A stretch of DNA of 64,000 nt from Bog-473 sp963738135 (GTDB lineage: Bacteria > Actinomycetota > Acidimicrobiia > Acidimicrobiales > RAAP-2), in contig CAVTVK010000001.1 of the NCBI GenBank assembly GCA_963738135.1, forward strand, positions 248,001 through 312,000, given 5' to 3'. A program made the position numbers and the translations under genes. Under the pieces are notes generated by a model. It did not search any database, had not been told where the DNA came from, and was given only the letters and a program-made list of their open reading frames with translations. Below are positions 44,576-54,969 of this stretch, piece by piece (positions within the stretch are counted from its first letter, which is position 1; each line of letters starts with the position of its first letter).

Positions 44576-44644
44576 AGTTGAGGCTCTCCCGAGGAAATCC
44601 GGATGGGCGTCGGCAAGAGCCGGCGCCCGCGATGGTGCGCCCAC

Positions 44645-44673
44645 AGGCTATGGGACTCCGAGGGGGTCCACAA
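44645..44673 (-). promoter_or_regulatory. Probable mreB promoter with -35 and -10
   Basis: On the minus strand TTGTGG (44668-44673) and TAGCCT (44645-44650) are separated by exactly 17 bases. This would give a leader of about 65 nt before the mreB ATG, which in contrast to many neighbours has a Shine-Dalgarno-like GGGAGAG. Confidence 0.4.
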
Positions 44674-44749
44674 GGCGGACGCCGCTGGGCGCCCTTCCAG
44701 CCTGGAATTACACCGGCGTTGGCCGGTGCAGTGCTGCGGTCCGTGTGCC

Positions 44750-45166
44750 TTACACGCTCGCCAGCCCGGGGAAGAAGAGCCCGATCTCCCGTGCAGCCGA
44801 CTCGTGGGAGTCAGAGCCGTGCACCAGGTTCTCGGTCGTTTCGATCCCGTAGTCGCCGCGGATGGTGCCGGGCGCAGCTTCGGCCGGATTGGTCGTGCCC
44901 ATCATCAGGCGCACAACGGCATAGGTGTCCTTCGGACCCTCGACCACCAAGATGAGGGCGGGCGACCGCGTGATGAAGGCGACCAGATCGCTGAAGAACG
45001 GCCGCTCGGAATGCTCGGCGTAGTGGATTTCGGCGACCTCTTTGGTGATCGTTCGGAGCTCGGCCGCCACCAGGCGCAATTTCTTGCGCTCCAGGCGGCT
45101 CACTACTTCGCCGGCCAGGCCCCGCTCGACGCCGTCGGGCTTCACAATGACAAGAGTGCGGTCCAC
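44750..45166 (-). CDS. ndk: Nucleoside diphosphate kinase
   Basis: Transfers gamma-phosphates between nucleoside triphosphates and diphosphates. 138 residues starting DRTLVIVKPDGVERGLAGEVVSRLE, with the nucleotide-binding MMGTTNPAEAAPGTIRGDYG and the phosphohistidine in ENLVHGSDSHESAAREI. GTG 45166 follows a TAGTGT box by 9 bases. Full length, between folC and mreB. Confidence 0.97.
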   Translation of the reverse strand: MDRTLVIVKPDGVERGLAGEVVSRLERKKLRLVAAELRTITKEVAEIHYAEHSERPFFSDLVAFITRSPALILVVEGPKDTYAVVRLMMGTTNPAEAAPGTIRGDYGIETTENLVHGSDSHESAAREIGLFFPGLASV

Positions 45167-45175
45167 GAAGGGTGG

Positions 45176-45181
45176 ACACTA
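45176..45181 (-). promoter_or_regulatory. -10 box of ndk (near-leaderless type)
   Basis: TAGTGT on the minus strand, preceded by TGTG (extended -10-like) and 9 bases before the ndk GTG. No Shine-Dalgarno sequence. Confidence 0.42.
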
Positions 45182-45209
45182 CACAACCCAGAGGCCGGTC
45201 CGACCGCGG

Positions 45210-46568
45210 TCAGCGACCAGCGTCCTCCCACGGGACGGAGGCCGCCAATGCCTCTTCGCGCGCCGTACCGACCACATAGAGAGACCCGGCGACGACCACC
45301 AGTCCGTCCGCGTCGACCATGCCGCGCGCCACACGCAACGCGTCGATCACATTCGGCTCTTCGTAGACGGACAGGCCCAGCGCACGGCCCGCTTCCGAGA
45401 CCGCGGCGACCGGCATGGCGCGCGGCGAATCAGGCTCACATGCAACGACGGCGGCGACACCCACCCGAACCAAAGGGGCCAACATCGCCGACGGGTCGCG
45501 ACCCGAGAGCATCCCCACGACCGCCACCGAATCACCGTCGACCGCGAACTCTTCCACCAGCGCGTCGGCCAATGCGGCCATGCCGGCCGCATTGTGCGCG
45601 CCGTCGACGAGCAACAAAGGTCGACGACCCAACACTTCGAGACGGCCCGGCACGCGCACGGTGGCGAACCCCTCCTCCACCACATCGACCGCCAACGGCT
45701 CCGCGAAGAATGCCTCCACCGCGGCCAACGCCACCGAGGCGTTCAAACCCTGGTGCGCGCCGTGCAGCGGCACGAGCACGTCCTCGTAGCGTTCACCGGG
45801 TGTCCACAGGGTGACCACCCGGCCACCGACGGCGACCTGATTGGACTCGCAACCGAAGTCGCGTCCCGCCACCCACACCGAGTCCGCCCCGACCTCGTGG
45901 GCCCGGTTGGTGACGATCTCCGCCAGCTCAGGGGCCATTTCCCCCACCACGACCCTGCTCCCCGGCTCGATGATGCCCGCCTTGTCCGATGCGATCCCCT
46001 CCAGCGTGGGGCCGAGGACGTCGGTGTGGTCGAAGCTGACGTTGGTGAGCACTGCCACGTCGCCCTGCACGACGTTCGTGCAGTCCCAGGTCCCGCCGAG
46101 ACCCACTTCCACCACCATGGCATCGACGGCCTCCGTCGAGAACCAGGCGAGGGCGGCGGCGGTGAGCAGCTCAAAACGGGTGGGACGCTCCGGCAACAGC
46201 GGTTCGAGCAGCGCCAGCTCCGTGAGGACGTCGGTGAGCGACGCATCGTCGATCGACTCCCCGTTGTGAGCCAGGCGCTCAGCCACTGTGTGCAGATTGG
46301 GGCTCGTGTACGTGCCGACGGTCAGGCCCTTCGCCATGAGGAGCGAGGTCGCCATGGCCGACGTCGACCCCTTGCCGTTCGTCCCGGTGATGTGAATGGA
46401 GGGAATGGACTGTTGGGGCTCACCCAGAACAGCGGTGAGCGCCCGCATGCGGTCCAGCGTCGGGACTGCGCGCCGGCGCGGCATGTTTGACTCGAAGTCG
46501 ACGTGGCTGTCGAGCCAGGCCAACGCGTCGGGCAGTCCGTCAAAGGGCGGAGCGACGGACTCGTCCAC
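45210..46568 (-). CDS. folC: Folylpolyglutamate synthase / dihydrofolate synthase
   Basis: Mur-ligase-type ATP enzyme that adds glutamate to (dihydro)folate. About 452 residues with IHITGTNGKGSTSAMATSLLM (P-loop, near residue 57), TSPNLHTVAERLAHNG, LEVGLGG-like VVEVGLGGTWDCTNVV, LTNVSFDHTDVLG and LLVDGAHNAAGM. GTG 46568 is a provisional start, 20 bases after the clpX stop; the open frame runs on upstream over clpX. In many actinobacteria valS lies between clpX and folC; here it does not. Confidence 0.92.
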   Translation of the reverse strand: MDESVAPPFDGLPDALAWLDSHVDFESNMPRRRAVPTLDRMRALTAVLGEPQQSIPSIHITGTNGKGSTSAMATSLLMAKGLTVGTYTSPNLHTVAERLAHNGESIDDASLTDVLTELALLEPLLPERPTRFELLTAAALAWFSTEAVDAMVVEVGLGGTWDCTNVVQGDVAVLTNVSFDHTDVLGPTLEGIASDKAGIIEPGSRVVVGEMAPELAEIVTNRAHEVGADSVWVAGRDFGCESNQVAVGGRVVTLWTPGERYEDVLVPLHGAHQGLNASVALAAVEAFFAEPLAVDVVEEGFATVRVPGRLEVLGRRPLLLVDGAHNAAGMAALADALVEEFAVDGDSVAVVGMLSGRDPSAMLAPLVRVGVAAVVACEPDSPRAMPVAAVSEAGRALGLSVYEEPNVIDALRVARGMVDADGLVVVAGSLYVVGTAREEALAASVPWEDAGR

Positions 46569-46588
46569 GGGCGAGGGTTCCGGTTCGG

Positions 46589-47866
<1,278 letters not shown>

Positions 47867-47897
47867 CAGATCGCTCTCCCGTCCGTCCCAGCTCGTC

Positions 47898-48551
47898 CTA
47901 CGCGGCGCCGATGGCTTCGAGTGGCGCCATCGTCCGTGCGGTGATGACCTCGTCGATGACGCCATACGTCACAGCCTCTGCCGCCGTCATGATGAAGTCG
48001 CGATCAGTGTCCTGAGCCACCTTCTCCTGGGTCTGACCGGTGTCCTCGGCCAACATCCCCGACAGCAGGTCCCGCATGCGGAGGATCTCCCTGGCCTGCA
48101 GTTCGATGTCGCTGGCCTGACCCTCCACACCACCCCACGGTTGATGCAAGAGCACGCGTGCATGCGGCAGAGCGAAGCGCTTGCCCTTGGCCCCGGCAGC
48201 CAGCAGGACCGCCGCCGCCGACGCCGCCTGACCGAAACAGAAGGTGGACACGTCGGCCTTGATGAACTTCAGCGTGTCGTAGATGGCGAACAACGCCGTG
48301 ATCTCCCCGCCGGGCGAGTTGATATAGAGGTGGATGTCTTTGTCCGGCTCCTCGGACTCCAAGAACAGCATCTGAGCGCAGACGAGGTTGGCCACCGCGT
48401 CGTCGACGGGCGTTCCGAGGAAGATGATGCGCTCACGGAGCAACCGCGAGTACAGGTCATAGGCTCGCTCGCCTCGGTTGGACGACTCGATCACGGTCGG
48501 GACCAGGTAGTTGTAGGCCTTCATCGGATCCCCCGCACTCTGCATTTTCAC
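47898..48551 (-). CDS. clpP: ATP-dependent Clp protease proteolytic subunit
   Basis: Serine peptidase forming the ClpP barrel. 217 residues with the oxyanion region YINSPGGEITALFAIYD, nucleophile serine in FGQAASAAAVLLAAG, catalytic histidine in PHARVLLHQPWGG and aspartate in DTDRDFIMTAAEA. GTG 48551 overlaps the tig stop (GTGA); ATG 48545 is an alternative. Only one clpP gene lies here, while most actinobacteria carry clpP1-clpP2 side by side; a second copy may lie elsewhere. Confidence 0.96.
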   Translation of the reverse strand: MKMQSAGDPMKAYNYLVPTVIESSNRGERAYDLYSRLLRERIIFLGTPVDDAVANLVCAQMLFLESEEPDKDIHLYINSPGGEITALFAIYDTLKFIKADVSTFCFGQAASAAAVLLAAGAKGKRFALPHARVLLHQPWGGVEGQASDIELQAREILRMRDLLSGMLAEDTGQTQEKVAQDTDRDFIMTAAEAVTYGVIDEVITARTMAPLEAIGAA

Positions 48552-49909
48552 TCGCTCTCCTCGCTCTGCTCGACTTCGCCCTCTCCCGAGGCATCCGCCT
48601 TGAGGTCATCCCGTGACATCGGGTTGCCCTCTTCGTCGAAGAGATCCACGTGGTCCAGCAGCCACTCCAGCGCTTTGCCTTTGCGCAGTTCCGAGCGTAC
48701 CGCGCCGGTCCGGCCGGCCGTGTCGAGTTGGCGGCGCAATTCGGCCGGCGTGGTCCCCATCCGCTCCGCCATCGCCACTATCTCGGCATGGAGCTCCTCT
48801 TCACTGAGGGTCAACTCCTCGGCCTCGACCAGGGCCCGCAGCCCCAGGTCCGCCTTCACGGCGGCCAGGGCGTCCACCCGTACCGCTCCCAAGAGCTCGT
48901 CCGGCGAGGTGCCGGTGGCCTGGAAATACTCCGCCAGTCCCAGGTTCTGGGACTCGAGGCGGTGCTGGAGGTCGTGCAACCGCTCGTTGACCTCGGAGTC
49001 GACCAGGACCTCGGGCACCACGTCGTCGCTGACCAGGTCGGCCAGGGCCTCGATCGTCTTCTGCCGCAGCGCCATTTGGCTCTGCATCAGCTTGACGCGA
49101 CCAATGCGGGTAGCGATGTCGTCGCGCAGCTCGGCGACGGTGGCGAACTCGGAGCTCTCGGCCGCCCACTCGTCGGTGGCCTCGGGCAGCTTCTTGATCT
49201 TGACCTCTTTGACGAGCACACGGAACGCCACGTTCTGGTCGGGGTCGTTGGGATTGGCCGCGTCGAAGGCGAGGATGGCCCCAGCCTTGGCGCCGTGCAG
49301 CTCGGCGTCGAGCTCGGGGACGACGTTGCCCGTGCCGACCTCGTAGAGATAGTCGTCGACTCCGACCACCTCGGCACCTGCGGCATCGTTTCCGTGCAGG
49401 TCGATCGTCACCAGGTCACCATCGATGGCCGGACGATCCACCACCTCGAGCTCCGCGTCGTTCTCGCGCAGGCGGTCGAGTTGACCCTGCACCTCTTCGT
49501 CGCTGACGGCGAGTCCCGGCAGCGTGACGTGGAGACCGTCATACCCCGGAATGGCGACGATCGGCCGCACCTCCACGACGGCATCGAATGACACGGCGCC
49601 GCCGTCTTCGCCGCCCGTGATGTCGATCTCCGGTTGGGCGATGGGGTCGAGCTCCGTGTCGACGACGGCGCGGGCGTAGAAGTCGGGCAACGACTCACGC
49701 AGGGCCTCGGCGCGCAGCGCTCCGGCGCCACCCATGCGGGCCTCGAGCACCTTCCGCGGCACCTTGCCGGGCCGGAAGCCCGGCACCCGCACCTGCTGGG
49801 CCAGCGTGCGCACGACGTCGCCGAGCGCTCGATCGAATTCGGGCTCGTCCACCTCAACGCTCAGTCGGACGAGGTTTCCCTCCATTGGCTCTGCTGTCGC
49901 ACGCATCAC
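48548..49909 (-). CDS. tig: Trigger factor
   Basis: Ribosome-bound chaperone and peptidyl-prolyl isomerase. 453 residues: ribosome-binding domain with the signature VPGFRPGKVPRKVLEARMG (near residue 42), PPIase domain (DGDLVTIDLHGNDAAG to FRVLVKEVKIKKLP) and C-terminal helical arms, with an acidic tail. Starts at GTG 49909, directly followed by ATG 49906, 9 bases after a TAGAGT box. First gene of tig-clpP-clpX-folC. Confidence 0.96.
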   Translation of the reverse strand: MMRATAEPMEGNLVRLSVEVDEPEFDRALGDVVRTLAQQVRVPGFRPGKVPRKVLEARMGGAGALRAEALRESLPDFYARAVVDTELDPIAQPEIDITGGEDGGAVSFDAVVEVRPIVAIPGYDGLHVTLPGLAVSDEEVQGQLDRLRENDAELEVVDRPAIDGDLVTIDLHGNDAAGAEVVGVDDYLYEVGTGNVVPELDAELHGAKAGAILAFDAANPNDPDQNVAFRVLVKEVKIKKLPEATDEWAAESSEFATVAELRDDIATRIGRVKLMQSQMALRQKTIEALADLVSDDVVPEVLVDSEVNERLHDLQHRLESQNLGLAEYFQATGTSPDELLGAVRVDALAAVKADLGLRALVEAEELTLSEEELHAEIVAMAERMGTTPAELRRQLDTAGRTGAVRSELRKGKALEWLLDHVDLFDEEGNPMSRDDLKADASGEGEVEQSEESE

Positions 49910-49918
49910 GAGCCGATC

Positions 49919-49924
49919 ACTCTA
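49919..49924 (-). promoter_or_regulatory. -10 box of the tig-clpP-clpX operon
   Basis: TAGAGT on the minus strand, 9 bases before GTG 49909. No Shine-Dalgarno sequence lies between, so the message would be near-leaderless. Confidence 0.42.
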
Positions 49925-49976
49925 CCGGCCGCCCCATGACCCGGGCGCACGGCCCAGCCCGCGGTGTGCCGACGGC

Positions 49977-50832
49977 TCAGAACATGAAGTTCATGGCGCC
50001 GAGGACGGACCGGCCCACCAGGGCGTCGCCCGCCATCGCGATGCCGCCCGCCGCCTCAACCTGTGCGGCGTCCGCCCGGCCGCAGCCGAGGCGCGTGAAG
50101 TCAATGCTCGAGAGCGAGAGGGTCACCGACGGCGCTGCGTCGTCATCCACCTGCCGGGCCCGGCCGCCCTCCACAGCAATCGTGAAGGTTCGTGCGTCGC
50201 CCCCCGGGCCGCTGATGTCGAAGCGGACGGCGGTGCCATCGGCGCAGCCCGCCTTCTTGCCGACGACGAAGGGCATGGCGCTCTGGATGCGAGCCAGCGA
50301 GATGGCCGACGCCGCATTCCCGCTCCCACCCGGCCTGTCCAGGGCGCGACGGACATCCTGTTCGTGTACCCAGCAGTCGTAGACCCGTACCGTCATGAAT
50401 TCCGCATGGGGCACCCGACCAATCGGGCTCCAGCCGATGGCAGCCCACTCGGCCGCCGTCGAGCGCGTCGAGTTGGTCCAACCGGGCCGCGGTCACCGCG
50501 ACGAACTCCGCCCGGACCGCCGGACCGGGCAGCGACCGTCGCACCGCGACATAGGGCTCGTTGGCGGCCGCGAAGTCGTTCTTCACGTGCTCCCCGAGCG
50601 GTCCGGTCCACGCCGGAACGGGCTCGCCCATGATCGCCTGCTCGATCCCGATGAGGTGGGAGAGCTGATCCTTCACGTCCCAGCCGGGGCATTCCGTGGG
50701 CAACGCCCACTCCGTCTCGGAGAGCTCGAAGCAGGCCTCGGCCAGCGACGCCCAGGTCTCCGCCAACGCAGCACGGTTCCGGATTCCTTCGTGGAGCCAG
50801 TCAACGTCCTGACCTGCATGGTTGTCGGCCAC
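49977..50832 (-). CDS. Maleylpyruvate isomerase-family (mycothiol-type) protein, frame broken by one extra base
   Basis: TIGR03083/DinB-like protein of the family that includes mycothiol-dependent enzymes. The first frame from GTG 50832 gives ETEWALPTECPGWDVKDQLSHLIGIEQAIMG (metal-binding histidine in DQLSHL) up to TAARLDQLDAL; then the next frame continues AAEWAAIGWSPIGRVPHAEFMTVRVYDCWVHEQDVRRALDRPGG and reaches a stop at 49977. HxxxVxDxxxHEQDVR is the family's second motif. One surplus base near 50456-50463 joins them to about 284 residues. A TAGGGT box 7 bases before GTG 50832 supports that start. Pseudogene or sequence error. Confidence 0.75.
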
Positions 50833-50839
50833 GAGACCG

Positions 50840-50845
50840 ACCCTA
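50840..50845 (-). promoter_or_regulatory. -10 box of the maleylpyruvate isomerase-like gene
   Basis: TAGGGT on the minus strand, 7 bases before GTG 50832, with no Shine-Dalgarno sequence. An intact promoter argues against long-standing decay of the gene. Confidence 0.4.
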
Positions 50846-50948
50846 CCCCTCGATCGTGCCTGAATCCGCCCGACCATCCCCCAATCCCCGGAACCCCCCC
50901 ACTACGTTCGACAACCGTTCAAGGCCATCACCGACCGAAGGAGTTGCC

Positions 50949-51104
50949 ATGGCTAACTACGAGGGGTACTGCGTGAAGTGCCGAGAGAAGCGGGAGTTCG
51001 ACGGCCAGGAAGTCGAGTTGGCCAACGGGCGCCGCGCCGCACAGGGCACCTGCCCAATCTGCGGCACCAAGATGAACCGGATCTTGGGTAAAGCCAAGGT
51101 CTGA
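50949..51104 (+). CDS. Small zinc-ribbon protein (DUF5679-like)
   Basis: 51-residue protein with two cysteine pairs, YCVKCREKREF (CxxC) and GTCPICGTKMNRIL (CPxCG), forming a zinc ribbon; VELANGRRAAQGTCPICGTK is characteristic of DUF5679. ATG 50949 follows AAGGAG at ideal spacing. Often found beside topoisomerase or ribosomal genes in actinobacteria; function unknown. A perfect hairpin follows the stop codon immediately. Confidence 0.82.
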   Translation: MANYEGYCVKCREKREFDGQEVELANGRRAAQGTCPICGTKMNRILGKAKV

Positions 51105-51120
51105 CCCTCCACCCGGAGGG
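51105..51120 (+). terminator. Hairpin after the zinc-ribbon gene
   Basis: CCCTCC-ACCC-GGAGGG, a perfect 6-bp stem with a 4-base loop starting at the base after the stop codon. There is no U-tract, as is common for high-GC actinobacterial terminators. Confidence 0.5.
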
Positions 51121-51162
51121 CACGCCAGTCGCGGTGAGCGGGCCGCAGGCTGGCGTGAAACG

Positions 51163-52896
51163 ATGTGTACCGTGCACGACCTGATCATCAAGGGTGGGAC
51201 GCTCGTCGACGGGACCGGTACTGCAGCGCGTGAGGCGGACGTCGCGGTGGATTCCGGCCGCATCACCGAAGTGGGCGTGATCCAGGGCGGTGCCACCCAG
51301 GTCATAGAGGCCGACGGCTTGCTGGTGACCCCTGGATGGGTCGACGTGCACACCCACTACGACGGCCAGGTCACCTGGGACTCGGAGCTCGCCCCGTCGT
51401 CGTGGCACGGCGTCACCACGCTCGTGATGGGCAACTGCGGCGTGGGCTTCGCGCCGGCGCAACCCGACCGGCACGACTGGCTGATCGGCCTCATGGAAGG
51501 GGTCGAGGACATCCCCGGCACGGCGTTGGCCGAGGGGATCGAATGGGAGTGGGAGACCTTCCCCCAGTATCTCGACACGCTGGAGAAGCGGCACTGGACC
51601 GTGGACGTCGGCACCCAGGTGCCGCACGCCGCCGTGCGGGCCTACGTCATGGGCGAGCGGGGCGCCCGCAACGAGGCGGCCACGGCCGCGGACATCGAGG
51701 CGATGCGGGCCATCGTGCTCGACGCCATCCGGGCCGGCGCACTCGGATTCTCGACCTCTCGCACCTTGGGCCACCGCGCCATCGACGGCGAACTGGTGCC
51801 TGGGACATTCGCGGCCGAGGACGAGCTGTTCGGCATCGGGTCCGCGCTGGGCGAGGCCGGTGCCGGCGTCTTCGAGCTGGCCCCGCTGGGCTCGGCCGGC
51901 GAGATGCTCGAGGACGCCTGGCAAGAGGTCGACTGGATGCGCCGGCTGTCGGCGGCCATCGACCGTCCCGTGTCCTACGTCCTGCTGCAGGCCGACGACG
52001 ACCCCGAGCTGTGGCGCAAGCAGCTGGCCGCCTCGCTCGAGGCCTGCGCCGAGGGCGCCCGCCTGTTCCCCCAGATCGCGGGGCGCCCGACCGGGATCTT
52101 GTCCGGGCACCACACCACGCTGTGCCTGTTCTCGGACTTCCCTGCCTACGTGGAATTACGGGAGCGCTGCGGGTCGGCGGGTGAGCTGGCGTCGGCGCTG
52201 GCCGACCCGGAGGTGCGCCGCTCCATCGTGTCGTGGACGCCGTCGTCACCGGCCCAGGCCGCGGCCATGACCAAGGCCTACGACCGCACCTTCATCCTCG
52301 GTAACCCGCCCGACTACGAGCCAGGCCCCGAACGCTCATTGGCCGGCATGGCCGCGGCAAGCGGCCGGTCACCGCTGGAGGTCGCCTACGACGAGATGGC
52401 CCGCGATGACGGGCAGGGCCTGCTCTACATCCCGATCCTCAACTACGCCACCGGTGACCTCGACCACGTGCGCGAGATGATGCTGCACCCGCAGGGCCTG
52501 CTCGGCCTGGCCGACGGCGGCGCCCACACCGGCACCATCTGCGACGCCTCCATGCCCACCTTCATGCTCACGCACTGGACCCGCGACCGCAGCCGGGGCG
52601 AGCGGCTCCCGCTCGAATACGTCGTGAAGAAGCAGACGCAGGACACGGCGAGGCTCTACGGCATGGCGGACCGGGGCACCGTGGAGCCCGGCGCGCTGGC
52701 CGACTTCAACCTCATCGACTACGACGCGTTGACCCTGGGCGCGCCGTTCGTGACGAACGACCTGCCGGCGGGCGGGCGCCGGTTGCTCCAGAAGGCGTCG
52801 GGCTACGTGGCCACCCTGAAGGCGGGGACAGTGACGTTCGAGCACGGTGAGCCCACCGGTGCCCTGCCGGGGCGCCTGGTGCGCGGCGGCCGCTGA
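51163..52896 (+). CDS. N-acyl-D-amino-acid deacylase-like amidohydrolase
   Basis: 577-residue metal-dependent hydrolase. DLIIKGGTLVDGTGTAAREADVAV and TPGWVDVHTHYDGQVTWD (HxH metal site, about residues 63-65) begin the barrel; HGVTTLVMGNCGVGFAP and the late LGLADGGAHTGTICDAS (catalytic aspartate) match D-aminoacylase/dihydroorotase-like enzymes. The exact substrate is unknown: an N-acyl-D-amino acid or a cyclic amide. ATG 51163 is used; GTG 51172 is possible. No obvious partner genes. Confidence 0.83.
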   Translation: MCTVHDLIIKGGTLVDGTGTAAREADVAVDSGRITEVGVIQGGATQVIEADGLLVTPGWVDVHTHYDGQVTWDSELAPSSWHGVTTLVMGNCGVGFAPAQPDRHDWLIGLMEGVEDIPGTALAEGIEWEWETFPQYLDTLEKRHWTVDVGTQVPHAAVRAYVMGERGARNEAATAADIEAMRAIVLDAIRAGALGFSTSRTLGHRAIDGELVPGTFAAEDELFGIGSALGEAGAGVFELAPLGSAGEMLEDAWQEVDWMRRLSAAIDRPVSYVLLQADDDPELWRKQLAASLEACAEGARLFPQIAGRPTGILSGHHTTLCLFSDFPAYVELRERCGSAGELASALADPEVRRSIVSWTPSSPAQAAAMTKAYDRTFILGNPPDYEPGPERSLAGMAAASGRSPLEVAYDEMARDDGQGLLYIPILNYATGDLDHVREMMLHPQGLLGLADGGAHTGTICDASMPTFMLTHWTRDRSRGERLPLEYVVKKQTQDTARLYGMADRGTVEPGALADFNLIDYDALTLGAPFVTNDLPAGGRRLLQKASGYVATLKAGTVTFEHGEPTGALPGRLVRGGR

Positions 52897-52989
52897 CGCT
52901 GCATCCGGGCTGACCGCACAGCGCACCCTGCGCCGCGGCTCGGGGCTTCCGCTCCGCTCGGGCCCGCAACACGGCAGACTGCACGAGGT

Positions 52990-54357
52990 ATGGAGGCGCC
53001 CTCGACCCAGTACGCCCTCCGCGACGGCATCCACATCGGCTACCAGGTCTGGGGCCCTGCTCCCGGGGACTCCGGGACCGACGCGGTGGACGTGCTCGAA
53101 TTCAACAGCGGCCTCATGATCTCCATCGACGAGACGGTGGACGAGCCCAACTGGCTGCGCTACACCGAGCGGGTGGCGGACTTCTCCCGCCTGATCCGCT
53201 TCGATGCCGGCGGGCTGGGACTGTCCGACCCGCTGCCGACGGACACCGACCCCTCCATAGAGGGCTGGGGGCGCGACGCCCTCGCCGTCATGGACGCGGC
53301 CGGGTGCGCCCGGGCCGTCGTCCTGGCCTCGGCCGGGGGGACCATGCCCGCGCTCTGGCTGGCGGCGACCCACCCCGAACGGGTGATCTCACTCGTCATC
53401 GTGAACGGGACGGCCCGGGTCGGCCAAGCCGCGGACTACGGCTTCGGCGTGGCCCAGGAGGAGCTTTCGTCGGCGCGCGGAATCGAGGTCACCCGGACCG
53501 AGGACGACGTGCCGACGGACGTCGCCATCTTCGCCCCGAGCCTGGCCCACCGGGTCGGCTTCCAGGAGTGGTGGGGCCGCGCGGCGAGGCGAGGCGCCAG
53601 CCCGGCGACCGCCATCGCCTTCAATCTCGTCACCTTCTCGGCGGACATGCGCTGGTGCCTGCCCTCCATCAGCTGCCCGACGCTGGTCTTCGCGCGAGTC
53701 GACAGCTACGCCAACATGAGCATGCACGGCCGGTATCTCGCCGAGCACATCGGCGGCGCCCGCCTGATCACCACCACCGGTCCCGATCTGTTGCCGTGGT
53801 CCGGCGAATTCGACTCCATCGTCGACGAGATGGAGGAGTTCGTCACGGGAGCGCGCGGCGTGCACGCCGCCACACGCCTCCTGGCCGCGGTGCTCTTCAC
53901 GGACATTGTGGACTCGACCGTGCGCGCGGCCGACATGGGCGACCGCCAATGGCGGGCCGTCCTCGACGAGTTCGACGTCAACGTCGGGCGGCTACTTGCC
54001 CGCCACGACGGCGCCCTCGTCAAGACCATGGGCGACGGGATACTGGCGCGCTTCGCCGCTCCGGCGCAGGCGGTGCGGTGCGCCGAGGCCATGGTGACGA
54101 CGGCCCGGAGCTTCGGCCTGGACCTACGGGCCGGCCTGCACGCCGGCGAGGTGGAGCTGCGCGGGGACGACATCGGCGGACTGGCCGTCCACATCGCCTC
54201 CCGCGTGAGCGCCATGGCGGGACCGGGCGAGGTCCTCGTCACGGGAACGGTGCGCGACCTGGTGGTCGGCTCGGGCATCGTCTTCGACGACCGGGGCCGG
54301 CACAACCTCAAGGGCCTGCCCGACGAGTGGCAGGTGCTGGCGGTGGAGCGGGCCTAG
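52990..54357 (+). CDS. Alpha/beta hydrolase-like domain fused to class III nucleotide cyclase
   Basis: 455 residues. Residues 1-285 are an alpha/beta hydrolase fold with the nucleophile loop LASAGGT (S114) and an acidic residue D238, but the usual catalytic histidine (DHLPW in relatives) reads DLLPW, with L267. Residues 296-455 are a class III cyclase domain with metal aspartates D305 (LFTDIVDST) and D349 (KTMGDG), the K345 purine contact and R405. It should make cyclic AMP (or GMP), with the hydrolase fold acting as a ligand sensor; this is inference. Single gene. Confidence 0.85.
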   Translation: MEAPSTQYALRDGIHIGYQVWGPAPGDSGTDAVDVLEFNSGLMISIDETVDEPNWLRYTERVADFSRLIRFDAGGLGLSDPLPTDTDPSIEGWGRDALAVMDAAGCARAVVLASAGGTMPALWLAATHPERVISLVIVNGTARVGQAADYGFGVAQEELSSARGIEVTRTEDDVPTDVAIFAPSLAHRVGFQEWWGRAARRGASPATAIAFNLVTFSADMRWCLPSISCPTLVFARVDSYANMSMHGRYLAEHIGGARLITTTGPDLLPWSGEFDSIVDEMEEFVTGARGVHAATRLLAAVLFTDIVDSTVRAADMGDRQWRAVLDEFDVNVGRLLARHDGALVKTMGDGILARFAAPAQAVRCAEAMVTTARSFGLDLRAGLHAGEVELRGDDIGGLAVHIASRVSAMAGPGEVLVTGTVRDLVVGSGIVFDDRGRHNLKGLPDEWQVLAVERA

Positions 54358-54426
54358 CGAGCGAAGTGGCATGTGAGAACGTGGGCGGACTCCCCGGGCC
54401 GTACCGCCGCTGTTTGAATGTCCTCC

Positions 54427-54969
54427 ATGACTCTCTTCGCCCTGGGTGACGAACGGCCGCGGATTCACCCCGATGCCTACGTCCACCCCCTTGCGGTTCT
54501 GATCGGCGAGGTCCGCCTCGGACCACGTTCGAGTGTCTGGCCCGGGGCCATCATCCGTGCCGACAACGGCCCGATCGTGATCGGCGCCCGTACGTCGGTA
54601 CAGGACGGGGCCGTCATCCACACCCAGGCTGTGAAGCAGACGCGCATCGGCGACGATTGCGTCATCGGGCACCTGACCCATCTGGAGGGCTGCGTCCTGG
54701 AGGACCTGGTGCTCGTCGGTTCCGGCGCAGTCGTCCTCGAAGGAGTCGTCTGCCGCTCGGGATCGCTCGTGGGTGCCGGGGCCGTCGTGCCGCCGGGGAC
54801 CGAGGTTCCGGCCGGCGCCATGGCGCTCGGGGTGCCGGCCCGCATCCGAGAGGGCGCAGTCGAGCCCGGACTCCGTCCGGGTCAACGCGGACGCGTACTC
54901 CTCGAGGCATCTCCCCCAGCACCGCGACGGCAGTCACGAGGTGTCCCTTGCGGATTGCCTCGAACCTGA
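54427..54969 (+). CDS. Gamma-class carbonic anhydrase-like protein, C-terminus probably frameshifted
   Basis: Left-handed beta-helix protein of the CaiE/PaaY/gamma-CA family. HPDAYVHPLAVLIGEVRLGPRSSVWPGAIIRADNGPIVIGARTSVQDGAVIHTQ contains hexapeptide repeats, and the metal-binding histidines are seen in VIHTQ and GHLTHLEG. Up to EGAVEP (about 54864) the frame is normal; after it codon third positions lose their GC bias, while the next frame shows strong GC3 and reads DSVRVNADAYSSRHLPQHRDG to a stop at 54979. One extra base near 54862-54866 would explain this. Start ATG 54427; ATG 54418 is in frame too. Confidence 0.78.
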   Translation: MTLFALGDERPRIHPDAYVHPLAVLIGEVRLGPRSSVWPGAIIRADNGPIVIGARTSVQDGAVIHTQAVKQTRIGDDCVIGHLTHLEGCVLEDLVLVGSGAVVLEGVVCRSGSLVGAGAVVPPGTEVPAGAMALGVPARIREGAVEPGLRPGQRGRVLLEASPPAPRRQSRGVPCGLPRT

